DNA from: Bdellovibrionales bacterium
GTDB lineage: Bacteria; Bdellovibrionota; Bdellovibrionia; Bdellovibrionales; UBA1609
Assembly: GCA_020435185.1 (NCBI GenBank)
Contig: JAGRAA010000013.1
Location: 1-20,645, forward strand
Direction: 5' to 3'
DNA length: 20,645 bases
Positions 1 through 8,215 of the stretch are shown here, piece by piece. A program made the position numbers and the translations under genes. A model generated the notes under the pieces. The model was given only the letters and a program-made list of their open reading frames with translations. It did not search any database and was not told the origin of the DNA. Position 1 is the stretch's first letter. Each line of letters begins with the position of its first letter.

Positions 1-302
1 TCAAATTTAGATTCTGTCAATTGTGGTCTTGGCAACCCTAGTTGTATAGATTGCAAAAATTCAACGTTAGTTTTTAAAAATTCTTTTTTGTTTTGTAGCC
101 GATGAAAACCTATTTTCAAAAAACCAGAAAACAATAATCTAAAAGAAGACCATGGCAAAATAATCAATGAAACAGCAATAGTACCACCAAAAACCATAGC
201 AAAGGCCACTAAGTCCCAGTATCGATCTGGCGTTTGACCAAGATGAGAAAAAGATAAATGAACCGCTAATGTAGCAACGATAAGTCCTAAAAAATAGTTC
301 AT
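1..302 (-). CDS. MotA-like stator/proton-channel family protein (5' part only)
   Basis: This gene runs off the left edge of the window; 100 codons are visible without a stop. Its ATG (302-300) overlaps the TGA of the upstream lipoprotein gene in an ATGA arrangement, so the two are probably translationally coupled. The visible protein begins MNYFLGLIVATLAVH, a hydrophobic first segment (about residues 2-16), then a short polar stretch (HLGQTPDRYWDL), then a second hydrophobic segment (about 34-52) containing FGGTIAVSLIILPW. A glycine-glycine-threonine followed by hydrophobics and a proline in the second membrane helix is typical of the MotA/PomA branch of the MotA/TolQ/ExbB family, which forms ion-driven stator units in the inner membrane. 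A charged stretch with HRLQNKKEFLK follows, as expected for the start of the cytoplasmic loop. The helices with the channel residues lie outside the window. A flagellar stator is most likely; another MotA-like stator is possible. Confidence 0.68.
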   Translation of the reverse strand, partial: MNYFLGLIVATLAVHLSFSHLGQTPDRYWDLVAFAMVFGGTIAVSLIILPWSSFRLLFSGFLKIGFHRLQNKKEFLKTNVEFLQSIQLGLPRPQLTESKF

Positions 303-919
303 AACCCCCCCTCTGCAGAAGGCACCCGTCCGCCAATAATTTCTAATTTATTGACCATCCTTCGAGTACTAGGATTATTGGGATTAAGTTTTAAACTTTG
401 TTTATAGGCAGTTAATGCCGCATCTACATTTTTTTGCAAATAATAAACATTCCCCTGAAGGTCATAAAGTACGCTATTGTTTGGGAACTCCAAAATCAAA
501 CTCGATAAAACACTTTCTGCTTGAAGGTAATTCTTTTGTTGAATATGAAACTGAACTAAAGCGACACTTCTTACAGCCTTTTCAATGGCTGAATTTTGAT
601 CTTTACAGGACTCAGCCAAAGTATCTTCTTTTAGCTTAGTCGAAATATCTATACTTGATGAAAACATTATTTTTGGAATCACAAAGGTCTCTGTATCAAA
701 CCCCTCTTTTTTCACTTGAATCTTAAAGGAGTCTACCGGAAGGCTATTAACCGTTTGACTAGATATATTCATCGGTGTTTGGCCAATTTTGTTAGGCTGC
801 TGACTCCCTGCCTGTAAATATACATCCGCTCCCTCTGGAGAGGATTGAATATTCATCACTCCAACAGAGCATCCGGTAATTAAAAAGAATATTGATATCA
901 AAGAAATTAAATACTGCAC
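299..919 (-). CDS. PEGA-TPR lipoprotein
   Basis: A 206-residue predicted lipoprotein. The N-terminus MQYLISLISIFFLITGC is a short hydrophobic signal with a lipobox (ITGC), giving lipid attachment at Cys17. Residues about 22-90 resemble a PEGA domain: NIQSSPEGADVYLQ, then GQTPMNI, and FKIQVKKEGFDTET, the usual 'value, embedded label, heavy modified residue' pattern. Residues about 112-195 form at least two TPR-type helical hairpins (AESVLSSLILEFPNNSVLYDLQGNVYYLQKN, then ALTAYKQSLKLNPNNP). The protein probably sits on a membrane facing the periplasm and works as a protein-binding scaffold. The start is a GTG (919-917) preceded by AAGGA six bases upstream; no in-frame ATG fits better. Its stop overlaps the start of a MotA-like gene, so it may be an accessory protein of that stator. 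The partner is inferred from position only. Confidence 0.85.
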   Translation of the reverse strand: MQYLISLISIFFLITGCSVGVMNIQSSPEGADVYLQAGSQQPNKIGQTPMNISSQTVNSLPVDSFKIQVKKEGFDTETFVIPKIMFSSSIDISTKLKEDTLAESCKDQNSAIEKAVRSVALVQFHIQQKNYLQAESVLSSLILEFPNNSVLYDLQGNVYYLQKNVDAALTAYKQSLKLNPNNPSTRRMVNKLEIIGGRVPSAEGGL

Positions 920-1021
920 CCATCATCCTTCTTTGTTTCTTAGGTCTTGTATCGGTGTAAATTATTGATATTTTAAGAAATGGCTAAAAATCAAGCCGTA
1001 GGTCAGGATATAACTAATACA

Positions 1022-4000
1022 TTAGTACCATTTTTTTACTTTTCGAATGACGTGGGCACTCCATTCAGTGACATATAAATTGCCTTCACTATCAAAAGAC
1101 AAATTATAAGGTGTAAAAAAATGGGCTGAAGGAGCAACAGCTCCCTCTTCTGCCGTAGAAAACTGAATAGCTCCTCGTTCAGTACTCCCAGAAGGTCCAA
1201 TTCTTAAGAATGTAGTGGCAAAAGTATCCGTCCGGTCATAGCAGTATACATTATGAGATCCCAAGTCTGATCTATTTAAATCTCCCTTGGTATAACACAC
1301 TTGATTCCCAAAAGCGGCAACCCCCAACCCTCTTTCACTATCAAAAACAGTACCTACACTGTTTGCTGCTATAGTCACATCAGCAATAGCCACTGATGAA
1401 CCAGTTGTATTAATATATCTTACTCTCGAAGTATTCTGATCTCTTTGATCCGCCACAAAAAAGTTTGTAGGATAAAGAGGGTCAGACACAATTTGTGTAG
1501 GATATCTAAATAAAATGGTATTACTCGTGTACGGCGTTCCATTGGCGTAACCAGCGCTTCCACATACGCCAGCCAATGTAGTAATAACCCCAGCTGAGGT
1601 CACTTTGTGCACGCAATGCTGCTGTTCATCAGTAAAATATAAGTTGGTTCCATCTGTAGCTAATCCATTGGGCCTATAGATAGGCACTGTTACTGCCTGC
1701 TGTCCTTCATAACTTGGACTCCAGGCCTGTGCTCCAAGAGCAAAGTTGCCCACAATAGTAGATACCTTTCCTGCTGGCACATCCACGCCAAAATAATTGG
1801 TGGTCACGTTATTACGATTCCAAACTCTGATTTGCGCATTTACATTTGCTGATGATCCCTGACTGTTTTCTGCATAAATCACTCCATTATTATGAACTAG
1901 TACAGCTCGGGGTCCTCTCATATAGACATCACTAGGGTCTTCTTGTTCTACATCGGAGTTGTTACAGCCTTGCCCAATTAAAACATTTCCTTCACCCGTA
2001 GTGAGATCAAAAGATCTTATACGGCAGTTGCTATAATCCGCAAATACAATAGAATTATTAGTTGAATCATAAGTAATGCCTGATGGACGATTCATCAATG
2101 CATTTGGTGCAGGAGTATTAGACCCTCCTGAAAAATCAGCTTTTTCTTTTCCAGCAATCAATGTAGTAACACTTCCGCTGCCAACGCTAATATCAAGAGA
2201 TCGAATTCTATAGTTGTCACTATCTGCTACTATTAATGCTGTTTGCGTCGAATTTAGCTCTAATCCCAAAGGTGTCCAAAGTAGCGTATTTATTGCCGAC
2301 AAAGAGTCTCCATTAAACCCATCCACTCTAGTTCCAAAAACCACATGACTATAAGCTGAAGAAATCGTTTGTCCACCAACAGTGATGTTTCCACCAGTGG
2401 AATTAAAAAATGTAATCATATCGTGATCATCATTTGAAACAAACCAACCATAATAATTAACACCACTATAATAAGGAACTACACCCTGAGGATCTCTTAA
2501 TTTCTGAGCACTCCACAATTTATGTGATGTGGCAGTCGTAAAGGTATCACATACCCCACTTCCTCCGACATAGAGAGCACTACTAGGATTCAATGTAAGA
2601 GCACCATTATAAAAATTAAACGTACTTCCTGTGGGATTGGCTACCCCTATTCGACAGTCTCCTCGAGAAGTCCAATGCACTAATCCATTGGTATCGACCT
2701 TTAAAGCCCAAGGGTTGTTCACTCGCGCTGCCGAGTCATCCCCAATTGACCCATTTGTCGCCCCGGCTAGACAAGCTCCGCTCGCATTTTTATCACAAAT
2801 TAATAAATGTCCTGTCCAATTATTTGGATCACTGTCAGAAATATCAAAGTACTTGATATTGTCATCATCGTAATTCGCAACATATAAACGCCTAGTGAGG
2901 CCAGAGGAGTAATACGCTAATCCTGCCGGACGATCACAAGCATGGCTCAATGCGCTTCCACCTTCGGTGTGACGAGCTTCATCATTTTGACTTCCTCCTG
3001 AACAGAGCCTATGCTCACTACTCCCGGCATTTGTGAATCGAACTATTCTTCTCCAATCAAACAGCGACACATACAGATCTCCACGATCCGAGTCCCAAGC
3101 CATTCCCGTGGGTTGAAGCATTCTATATTGAGTAGGAGCTACTCCTGGAGTTCCCGTCCCGTAGGCTCCCGTTCCCGCGATGACGGCAATGGTTCCCGCA
3201 GATACTGTCGTACCAATTACAGTTTTGTCACTTCCAGATCGGTTATAAAACCAAATCACATCTTGAGCTGTGTCCAGTATAAAATAATTATCGTTTCCAT
3301 CATTTAAAACATCATAAGGTTTCATTTTTACAACCTGAGGATAAGTCGTAGGATTAATCCCACTAGCAAGCCCCGGAGCCCCAAATATCGTACATATTTG
3401 CCCACTCGTTAAACCATTGCATTCATCAGAAAAGTAATTCACATTAACAGACCACGACTGAGAAGGTGGCGTGGTGGAATACCCATCATCAACCACAACT
3501 TTTATGACATGATCTCCTAATTGCGACAATGTAGGATCAAATGTAATAGATGACCCGGTTCCTGAAAAAACTCCAGCCGGTGCAGCTCCGCCATCTAAAG
3601 TCCAAGAGTATGTTAAGGAGTCATTGTTTTTATCAGAGGCCGTAATCGAGAAAACACGAGTTCCATTGACGTTCATTTTTAAATTTGAGCTAGAAGGATT
3701 TGGGTTAGATAAAGCTGGCACAGAGTTGATTAAAATATTGAACACATGGGTATCCGTGGAGCCGTTGTCATCAGTCACTGTGGCCGTAAAAGTATTTACC
3801 CCTAGATTTGTAGACCCATTCGGTTGAGGAAAACTAGCTGCCGTTGCCGTATAACTTGGCGTCGCCCCTGAAGATACCGCGGGATCAGAATTAATTCCCC
3901 ATTGATAAGTAAATGGAGCCTGACCAGAAGCACTCACAGTAAACGCTTGAGAGTCTCCCTCTTGAATAACGACGGGAGAAACCACAGGAGTGTAACTAAT

Positions 4001-4708
4001 GATTTGAGCCACCAATGGGTTTATTACAACGATACTCCAACTGGTTGTAGTGGTTTCATACCCATCACTAACGTCGAGCGATAGTGTATTCGCTCCAGCC
4101 ACACTACACGATGGAGAAAATGTATTTTGAGAAGTCCCCGATCCATTAACTATAACAAAGCTACTGTGATTTGGAACACCGTTCAGCTTCCAGGTAAAGC
4201 TGAGTCCATCATTATCAGCATCTGTGGCAGAGGCATTGAGAATTAAACTTCCTGAGCCACAAGTCACATTGTTTCCTGTGGAGCTCGGTGAGGTAGAGGC
4301 AAAAACTGGCGCTGTGTTTTTATAAAGGCTGAATATCTTTGAGGCTTCAGACACTTCGTTAGTAACAATGACTTCTAAAGTATTCGTACCGGCTGTTGTA
4401 TTTGACCCATCCAGAGCCAGAAATGATTCGATTCCTGACGCTAACACGGAACCATTTAACTTCCATTCATAGTTTAAATTACTTCCGGCCGTTGGATTTA
4501 CCGAAACCACAAAGGTATTGATCACACTATCAGCCACTCTCACTGGGTTTCCAGTAGGTGTGAAAGATTGAATTTCAATGGGTTGCGGATTAATCGTGTC
4601 AGAGGTCGAAGTGTCTTCTCCTACGAAGGAGAAATCCCCAGTCCCTTCCGATTTACATGCCAACAATGAAGCAACAAGTGTGAAAGTAAAAAGAATTCTA
4701 AAAGTCAT
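1022..4708 (-). CDS. Large lipoprotein with Ig/PKD-like repeats and a C-terminal NHL-type beta-propeller
   Basis: A predicted outer-surface or periplasmic lipoprotein of about 1,228 residues. The signal peptide MTFRILFTFTLVASLLAC ends in a clear lipobox, with Cys18 as lipid site. Residues about 40-425 hold four Ig/PKD-like beta domains, recognisable by repeated phrases such as YEWKLNGSVLASG, FTWKLNGVPNHSS, YQWGINSDPAVSS and YSWTLDGGAAPAG, each followed by a NTLEVIV / NTLSLDV / NTFTATV / HVIKVVV strand and a DDGY-like turn. From about residue 435 to the end, roughly ten NHL-like blades repeat (GMAWDSDRGDLYVSLFDWRRIVRF, GLELNSTQTALIVADSDNYRIRS, GLATDGTNLYFTDEQQHCVHKV, NLSFDSEGNLYVTEWSAHVIRKV), enough for one large or two propellers. 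Such modules bind ligands or surfaces; no catalytic motif is visible. The ATG at 4708 is preferred over an in-frame TTG at 4717, because the TTG lies directly on the only purine-rich stretch (AGAG). Function unknown; adhesion or surface binding is a guess. Confidence 0.88.
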   Translation of the reverse strand: MTFRILFTFTLVASLLACKSEGTGDFSFVGEDTSTSDTINPQPIEIQSFTPTGNPVRVADSVINTFVVSVNPTAGSNLNYEWKLNGSVLASGIESFLALDGSNTTAGTNTLEVIVTNEVSEASKIFSLYKNTAPVFASTSPSSTGNNVTCGSGSLILNASATDADNDGLSFTWKLNGVPNHSSFVIVNGSGTSQNTFSPSCSVAGANTLSLDVSDGYETTTTSWSIVVINPLVAQIISYTPVVSPVVIQEGDSQAFTVSASGQAPFTYQWGINSDPAVSSGATPSYTATAASFPQPNGSTNLGVNTFTATVTDDNGSTDTHVFNILINSVPALSNPNPSSSNLKMNVNGTRVFSITASDKNNDSLTYSWTLDGGAAPAGVFSGTGSSITFDPTLSQLGDHVIKVVVDDGYSTTPPSQSWSVNVNYFSDECNGLTSGQICTIFGAPGLASGINPTTYPQVVKMKPYDVLNDGNDNYFILDTAQDVIWFYNRSGSDKTVIGTTVSAGTIAVIAGTGAYGTGTPGVAPTQYRMLQPTGMAWDSDRGDLYVSLFDWRRIVRFTNAGSSEHRLCSGGSQNDEARHTEGGSALSHACDRPAGLAYYSSGLTRRLYVANYDDDNIKYFDISDSDPNNWTGHLLICDKNASGACLAGATNGSIGDDSAARVNNPWALKVDTNGLVHWTSRGDCRIGVANPTGSTFNFYNGALTLNPSSALYVGGSGVCDTFTTATSHKLWSAQKLRDPQGVVPYYSGVNYYGWFVSNDDHDMITFFNSTGGNITVGGQTISSAYSHVVFGTRVDGFNGDSLSAINTLLWTPLGLELNSTQTALIVADSDNYRIRSLDISVGSGSVTTLIAGKEKADFSGGSNTPAPNALMNRPSGITYDSTNNSIVFADYSNCRIRSFDLTTGEGNVLIGQGCNNSDVEQEDPSDVYMRGPRAVLVHNNGVIYAENSQGSSANVNAQIRVWNRNNVTTNYFGVDVPAGKVSTIVGNFALGAQAWSPSYEGQQAVTVPIYRPNGLATDGTNLYFTDEQQHCVHKVTSAGVITTLAGVCGSAGYANGTPYTSNTILFRYPTQIVSDPLYPTNFFVADQRDQNTSRVRYINTTGSSVAIADVTIAANSVGTVFDSERGLGVAAFGNQVCYTKGDLNRSDLGSHNVYCYDRTDTFATTFLRIGPSGSTERGAIQFSTAEEGAVAPSAHFFTPYNLSFDSEGNLYVTEWSAHVIRKVKKWY

Positions 4709-4717
4709 ATATTTCAA

Positions 4718-4980
4718 TCTCTAACGTCCTATATAATAATAATTTAAAATATTACCTCTACTTATCGGACGAAACTCTAGAACCCTAAATCCCTGGATAG
4801 AAAAATTAACTGACATTTAACAGCCTTAATGCTTTCTAAATAGGACAACGACCCATTAAATTAATCTTTATTTACCAAAGTGTTTCGGATTTAGACGAGA
4901 CTCTAAAGATTTAATCTCATAATGCTACAAAATTATTGTGAAAATACTTTGTAAAAATTAAGAAAACTTAACAAACTCGC
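4718..4980. other. Intergenic region between metalloprotease-like gene and large lipoprotein gene
   Basis: The largest non-coding gap (263 bases) is very AT-rich. Just after the metalloprotease stop on the minus strand lies a short TTAAG-TTTT-CTTAA hairpin (4971-4958) followed by five Ts, a weak terminator candidate only. A perfect AGATT-T-AATCT palindrome lies at 4907-4917. Near the lipoprotein gene the minus strand contains a TATTATATA stretch (around 4725-4735) that could serve as a -10 element, but no convincing -35 was found. No small ORF with a ribosome site and no RNA structure could be supported. Confidence 0.35.
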
Positions 4981-6915
4981 TCAATGATTCTTAGGATCAA
5001 GGCAATCCATAAAAACGGCTTCATTTTGCGAAGCTAATTCTGCTTCACACTCTGGCGGAAAGCGCTTCTTTACGGTGGCCTCGTGTAGAATTCTAAAAAA
5101 TTTCGTTGAATGTGGGTCTGACTTGCTCCCTTTCAGGTTCAATCCTGCTGAAGATTTATTTATACACCACAAATTCACGCTATTTGGGTACAAATGAAAA
5201 GATATCAAATCCGCAAAATCTTCACCTAAAAATTCTGAACTGAAAACTTTTTGCTGAATTACATGTTTGGGTCTTTGTACCCTTTTAAATTCTGGATGCA
5301 TTCTCATTAGGCACTCATTAATTGGCTTGAATTTACCCATGGTTTCCTTTGAAAGCTTACCCTCTCTCATCGCATGATCCAAACTATGACCAATTTCGTG
5401 AGCGATTACTAGCAAACCACCTTCTTTTCTCTTGATTACCATAGGTGTCAATTCAATATGGTCCCATTGAAAGTAATTAGCTCCATTGTACTTGGTCTCG
5501 ATAGGTTTTGCTCCTCTGCAAACGTCCAAAAAAATATAAGGTGAGGGAGTAAATATAACTCCTGATTTGTTAGGAGCCAAAGAAGAAAGAATTTTATATA
5601 TACTATAATTTCCCATTTTATCGACTTCCCGTGAGGCTCTGGCTTCAGAAACATTTTTAAATTTTGTTTGCATCAAAGATTCCACCGTTTGGGGATATTC
5701 AATATTAACTTCATTTTCTAAAATAGATTGAAACTTCTCAGAAGACTTTAATGATATGTATTTACCAATAGGATTTAAAAAATTTCCCTTTAATACAGTT
5801 ACATCCTTTTTGAAACTCTCTAACTCTCTCTCCGTGGGAAGTATTGCAAGATTTTGTATCATCAAATCGGCACAATCTTGAATTATTGCCGATCTTATTT
5901 TTTTGACATCAAAAGGATCTTGCATGAATCGATCCCATTTGTCAGTCAAATCAACAAATTCTTTCCACTCTTCATCTGAAAAACTTTTTTCACTCTCGTC
6001 TTTAACTACATATTGTTGGACCAACGGGTTTGAGGATAAAAACTCAACTACATTTATCATCTCTCCACCTATAGCTATTGCTCTAATATCTTCTCCCGTT
6101 AAAACCTTGCCGTTCTCTTCTTTCTTAAGAGCTGAAGATAACTGCTTGTAAAACTCTTTTGTATTCTTCGTTTTATCGAATGTCTCCGCACTGATCCGCG
6201 ACATTTTTTTTCTTAACTCATCAATCTCTCTTTTTAAAGATCCTTCGTAGCTCATATTTTCTCCTTGATGATTTAGAGAGAATAATAATTTCGGATTTGG
6301 CAATTTTGAAAAAACAAGATTCATCTCAAAATTTAGATCTACCCCCTGATCCAAAGCCTGCTGATAAATTTCGATCATTTCGTCTGCGTTTGAAATACCA
6401 GCTTGTTCAAATGATTTTTTTGTTTTAACTCTATCAATTTTCTGATCTTTGCCATTTTGATAAATTGACACTAGGTAAGAATTCGTCGACAAACTAAAAT
6501 ATTTATCTTGTTTATTTAATATTCTACTTTTTCTCCCCCTACCCTCGGCAACTCCTTTTTTTGCTAAATCTATGACGGCTTTGATATCTTCATCAATAGA
6601 TCTTAAAAAATTCTCAGCCTCTGATTTATACTTTTCTATATATTTATCATATTTTTTTTTTGCATCAGGAAGTAATTTAGTTTCTATATAATCTTTATTC
6701 GACAAAACGTTTTTGCAAATCTTCTGATAACAATCTCGATCTCTTCTATTCTCCTCATCTCTCATTGAAGTACAAAATAAACAATCTCCTCCATTGTTTG
6801 AAAAATTTTGCGCACAAGCTAAACTTTCGCTCATCTGACTTATTTTTCTTTCAAGACTCTCACTCCAACTACATAACGAAAATGTTATTAAATAAATAAT
6901 TATTATGATCTTCAT
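4981..6915 (-). CDS. Secreted HEXXH zinc-metalloprotease-like protein
   Basis: A 644-residue exported protein. MKIIIIIYLITFSLCSWSES is a signal peptide; cleavage probably falls around Ser18-Ser20, and no proper lipobox is present. A mature N-terminal part with five closely spaced cysteines (C34, C45, C48, C62, C67) suggests disulfides in the periplasm or outside the cell. A long, charged, mostly helical middle (about 75-430) has no recognisable domain. The C-terminal part carries VIAHEIGHSLDH (His506, Glu507, His510), the zinc and catalytic motif of metallopeptidases, and GEDFADL (Glu565) about 55 residues later, a good third ligand of gluzincin type. The ending, with DPHSTKFFRILHEATVKKRFPPEC, is loosely like the tail of M13 (neprilysin) peptidases, but no clear family assignment is possible. 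Its ATG overlaps the TGA of the upstream small secreted protein (ATGA), so both are probably made together. Substrate unknown. Confidence 0.78.
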   Translation of the reverse strand: MKIIIIIYLITFSLCSWSESLERKISQMSESLACAQNFSNNGGDCLFCTSMRDEENRRDRDCYQKICKNVLSNKDYIETKLLPDAKKKYDKYIEKYKSEAENFLRSIDEDIKAVIDLAKKGVAEGRGRKSRILNKQDKYFSLSTNSYLVSIYQNGKDQKIDRVKTKKSFEQAGISNADEMIEIYQQALDQGVDLNFEMNLVFSKLPNPKLLFSLNHQGENMSYEGSLKREIDELRKKMSRISAETFDKTKNTKEFYKQLSSALKKEENGKVLTGEDIRAIAIGGEMINVVEFLSSNPLVQQYVVKDESEKSFSDEEWKEFVDLTDKWDRFMQDPFDVKKIRSAIIQDCADLMIQNLAILPTERELESFKKDVTVLKGNFLNPIGKYISLKSSEKFQSILENEVNIEYPQTVESLMQTKFKNVSEARASREVDKMGNYSIYKILSSLAPNKSGVIFTPSPYIFLDVCRGAKPIETKYNGANYFQWDHIELTPMVIKRKEGGLLVIAHEIGHSLDHAMREGKLSKETMGKFKPINECLMRMHPEFKRVQRPKHVIQQKVFSSEFLGEDFADLISFHLYPNSVNLWCINKSSAGLNLKGSKSDPHSTKFFRILHEATVKKRFPPECEAELASQNEAVFMDCLDPKNH

Positions 6916-7331
6916 TGCTTACAATTTCTCTCTGATGTTTCTAGATACGAAGCCATTGCTAAAGGTAATGATTTAAGCTCTAAAGAAAAAATAGATCGAT
7001 CCGAGGAAAAATACCATTGACCGTTCCATCGATACTTTAAACCATCTTTTCCTTTTTTGTTCGAATGTATAAGCATAATCTTAGGTTGAGACTCTCTAAG
7101 AACTTGGATTTGCGCCACTTTATGCCTAAAGTATTTTTCTTGGCATCCGAATCTAGGGATCGATATTTTAACCTCTGGTCCTTTAAATTCGTATTTAGAA
7201 GAATCACTGGTGAGCGAATACATTTTCTGCCCTATCCAGTACTCCAGTTGAAAACCCTCTTCTTTGGAGTATGCGCTAGATACAAATAATAAAAGACTTA
7301 AAAGCCAAGCCCTTTTCGTTTTACTCATCAT
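6912..7331 (-). CDS. Small secreted protein coupled to the metalloprotease-like protein
   Basis: A 139-residue protein not recognised as a member of any family. The N-terminus MMSKTKRAWLLSLLLFVSSAYSKEEG is a classical signal peptide (KTKR positive charge, hydrophobic core, SAYS cleavage site near residue 22). The mature part is about 117 residues, basic, rich in beta-forming residues (FQLEYWIGQKMYSL, YRWNGQWYFSS), with only two cysteines (one in FGCQEKYF, one in RNCKQ near the C-terminus) that could form one disulfide. The gene ends in TGA overlapping the start of the HEXXH protein gene. A secreted partner, inhibitor or chaperone of that protease is possible from position alone. The start is one of two adjacent ATG codons (7331 or 7328); no strong ribosome site is visible. 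Confidence 0.65.
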   Translation of the reverse strand: MMSKTKRAWLLSLLLFVSSAYSKEEGFQLEYWIGQKMYSLTSDSSKYEFKGPEVKISIPRFGCQEKYFRHKVAQIQVLRESQPKIMLIHSNKKGKDGLKYRWNGQWYFSSDRSIFSLELKSLPLAMASYLETSERNCKQ

Positions 7332-7403
7332 TTTATTAATATAACTGAATACCGCTTATTCCTCATGATCTTTTTTTTCGGTAAGTCCTTGCTAAGAAAA
7401 AGC

Positions 7404-7435
7404 AAAGAAAACTAAACTTTCATCCTGGACGAAAG
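7404..7435 (-). terminator. Probable rho-independent terminator of the gamma-glutamyl operon
   Basis: On the minus strand CTTTCGT (7435-7429) pairs with ATGAAAG (7423-7417) around a five-base loop CCAGG, a seven-pair stem with one G-T pair at its inner part, followed by TTTAGTTTTC, a T-rich tail. It lies about 90 bases past the stop of the amidotransferase-like gene and before the next gene. A second, weaker hairpin (TTGCT / AGCAA, 7389-7405) follows directly. The tail is interrupted, so strength is uncertain. Confidence 0.5.
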
Positions 7436-7522
7436 AGAAATAAATAAATATACATTACTCGCTTTATAGACATTGCTTATAGAAAAACTGAATTGATTCT
7501 ATGCAAAGTGAAAAGGGAACTG

Positions 7523-8215
7523 TTACCTTTTAAATTCTCTTAACCAACTCCAGATAAGATCATAAGATATTGCAGTATTAAAACTCTCCAGAGCCTTCTC
7601 TACTTTAGAAGCACCAATTAAATCTTCGCGGTCAAGATAACGGTCTTTGGCAAACTCAATGGTGAACTCCGGATGACCCTGCAAACATAAAATGTGTTCA
7701 TCCACCATAAAGGCTTCATATTTACAAAAATCAGAAGTAGCGATCCATTCAGCCTCTTCTGGCAATTCTATAACCTGATCTTGGTGAGAAAATATCAGAT
7801 TCAACACTTTACTCTTAGGCATCATCCAAGTCTTATCTTTTAAAACTTCAACAGAACGAACACCGATCCCCCAGCCTTTATCGGATTTTTCGACTTTTCC
7901 GCCAAGGGCGTCCGCAATAAGCTGATGACCAAAACAAAGCCCAATCATTTGAGCCTTACTTTTATCACACTTAACCACAAAGTCCTTTAGCTCTTGTATC
8001 CATGCCTCTCGATCATAGCTGCTTTTGGCACTCCCCGAAATAACCCAAAGATCACATTCTGTAGGACTTTTTGGCAACTCACCCAAAGCCACTTTATAGC
8101 TTTTCACCTGGTCTGTTTTTAGACCCGATCGGATGGCCGCCTCAAACATAGCACCATATTTTAGTTGATACTCCGCTTGGGCATCGAACAAATAGGCATT
8201 CAATAAACCAATCAT
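7523..8215 (-). CDS. Class I glutamine amidotransferase-like gamma-glutamyl hydrolase
   Basis: A 230-residue protein of the class I glutamine amidotransferase fold, of the stand-alone GMP-synthase-amidotransferase-like type. The nucleophile elbow IGLCFGHQLI gives Cys94, and LQGHPEF gives His181 and Glu183, completing the Cys-His-Glu triad; the oxyanion region is CDLWVISGSAKSSYD near residues 54-68. Such proteins split gamma-glutamyl bonds. In this operon, the expected job is removal of glutamate from a gamma-glutamylated amino acid, the last step of the proposed route. It is not the usual PuuD type used in putrescine breakdown, judging by its GxCFGHQ and GHPEF motifs. The ATG at 8215 is chosen over an in-frame TTG at 8218: it overlaps the upstream stop as TGATG, and GAGAAGG lies seven bases before it. 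Cytoplasmic. Confidence 0.85.
   Translation of the reverse strand: MIGLLNAYLFDAQAEYQLKYGAMFEAAIRSGLKTDQVKSYKVALGELPKSPTECDLWVISGSAKSSYDREAWIQELKDFVVKCDKSKAQMIGLCFGHQLIADALGGKVEKSDKGWGIGVRSVEVLKDKTWMMPKSKVLNLIFSHQDQVIELPEEAEWIATSDFCKYEAFMVDEHILCLQGHPEFTIEFAKDRYLDREDLIGASKVEKALESFNTAISYDLIWSWLREFKR

Noticed and set aside
139..336. 65-codon minus-strand frame rich in Phe, Trp, Tyr and Cys
   Set aside because: Out of frame with the MotA-like start that overlaps the lipoprotein stop; the MotA-like frame is longer, open to the edge and has family motifs.
3011..3307. 98-codon plus-strand frame within the large lipoprotein gene
   Set aside because: Antisense to a clearly coding NHL region; Ser/Arg-rich sequence without ribosome site or domain.
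4907..4917. AGATT-T-AATCT palindrome as an operator
   Set aside because: Short and AT-rich, far from any start, and expected by chance in such sequence.
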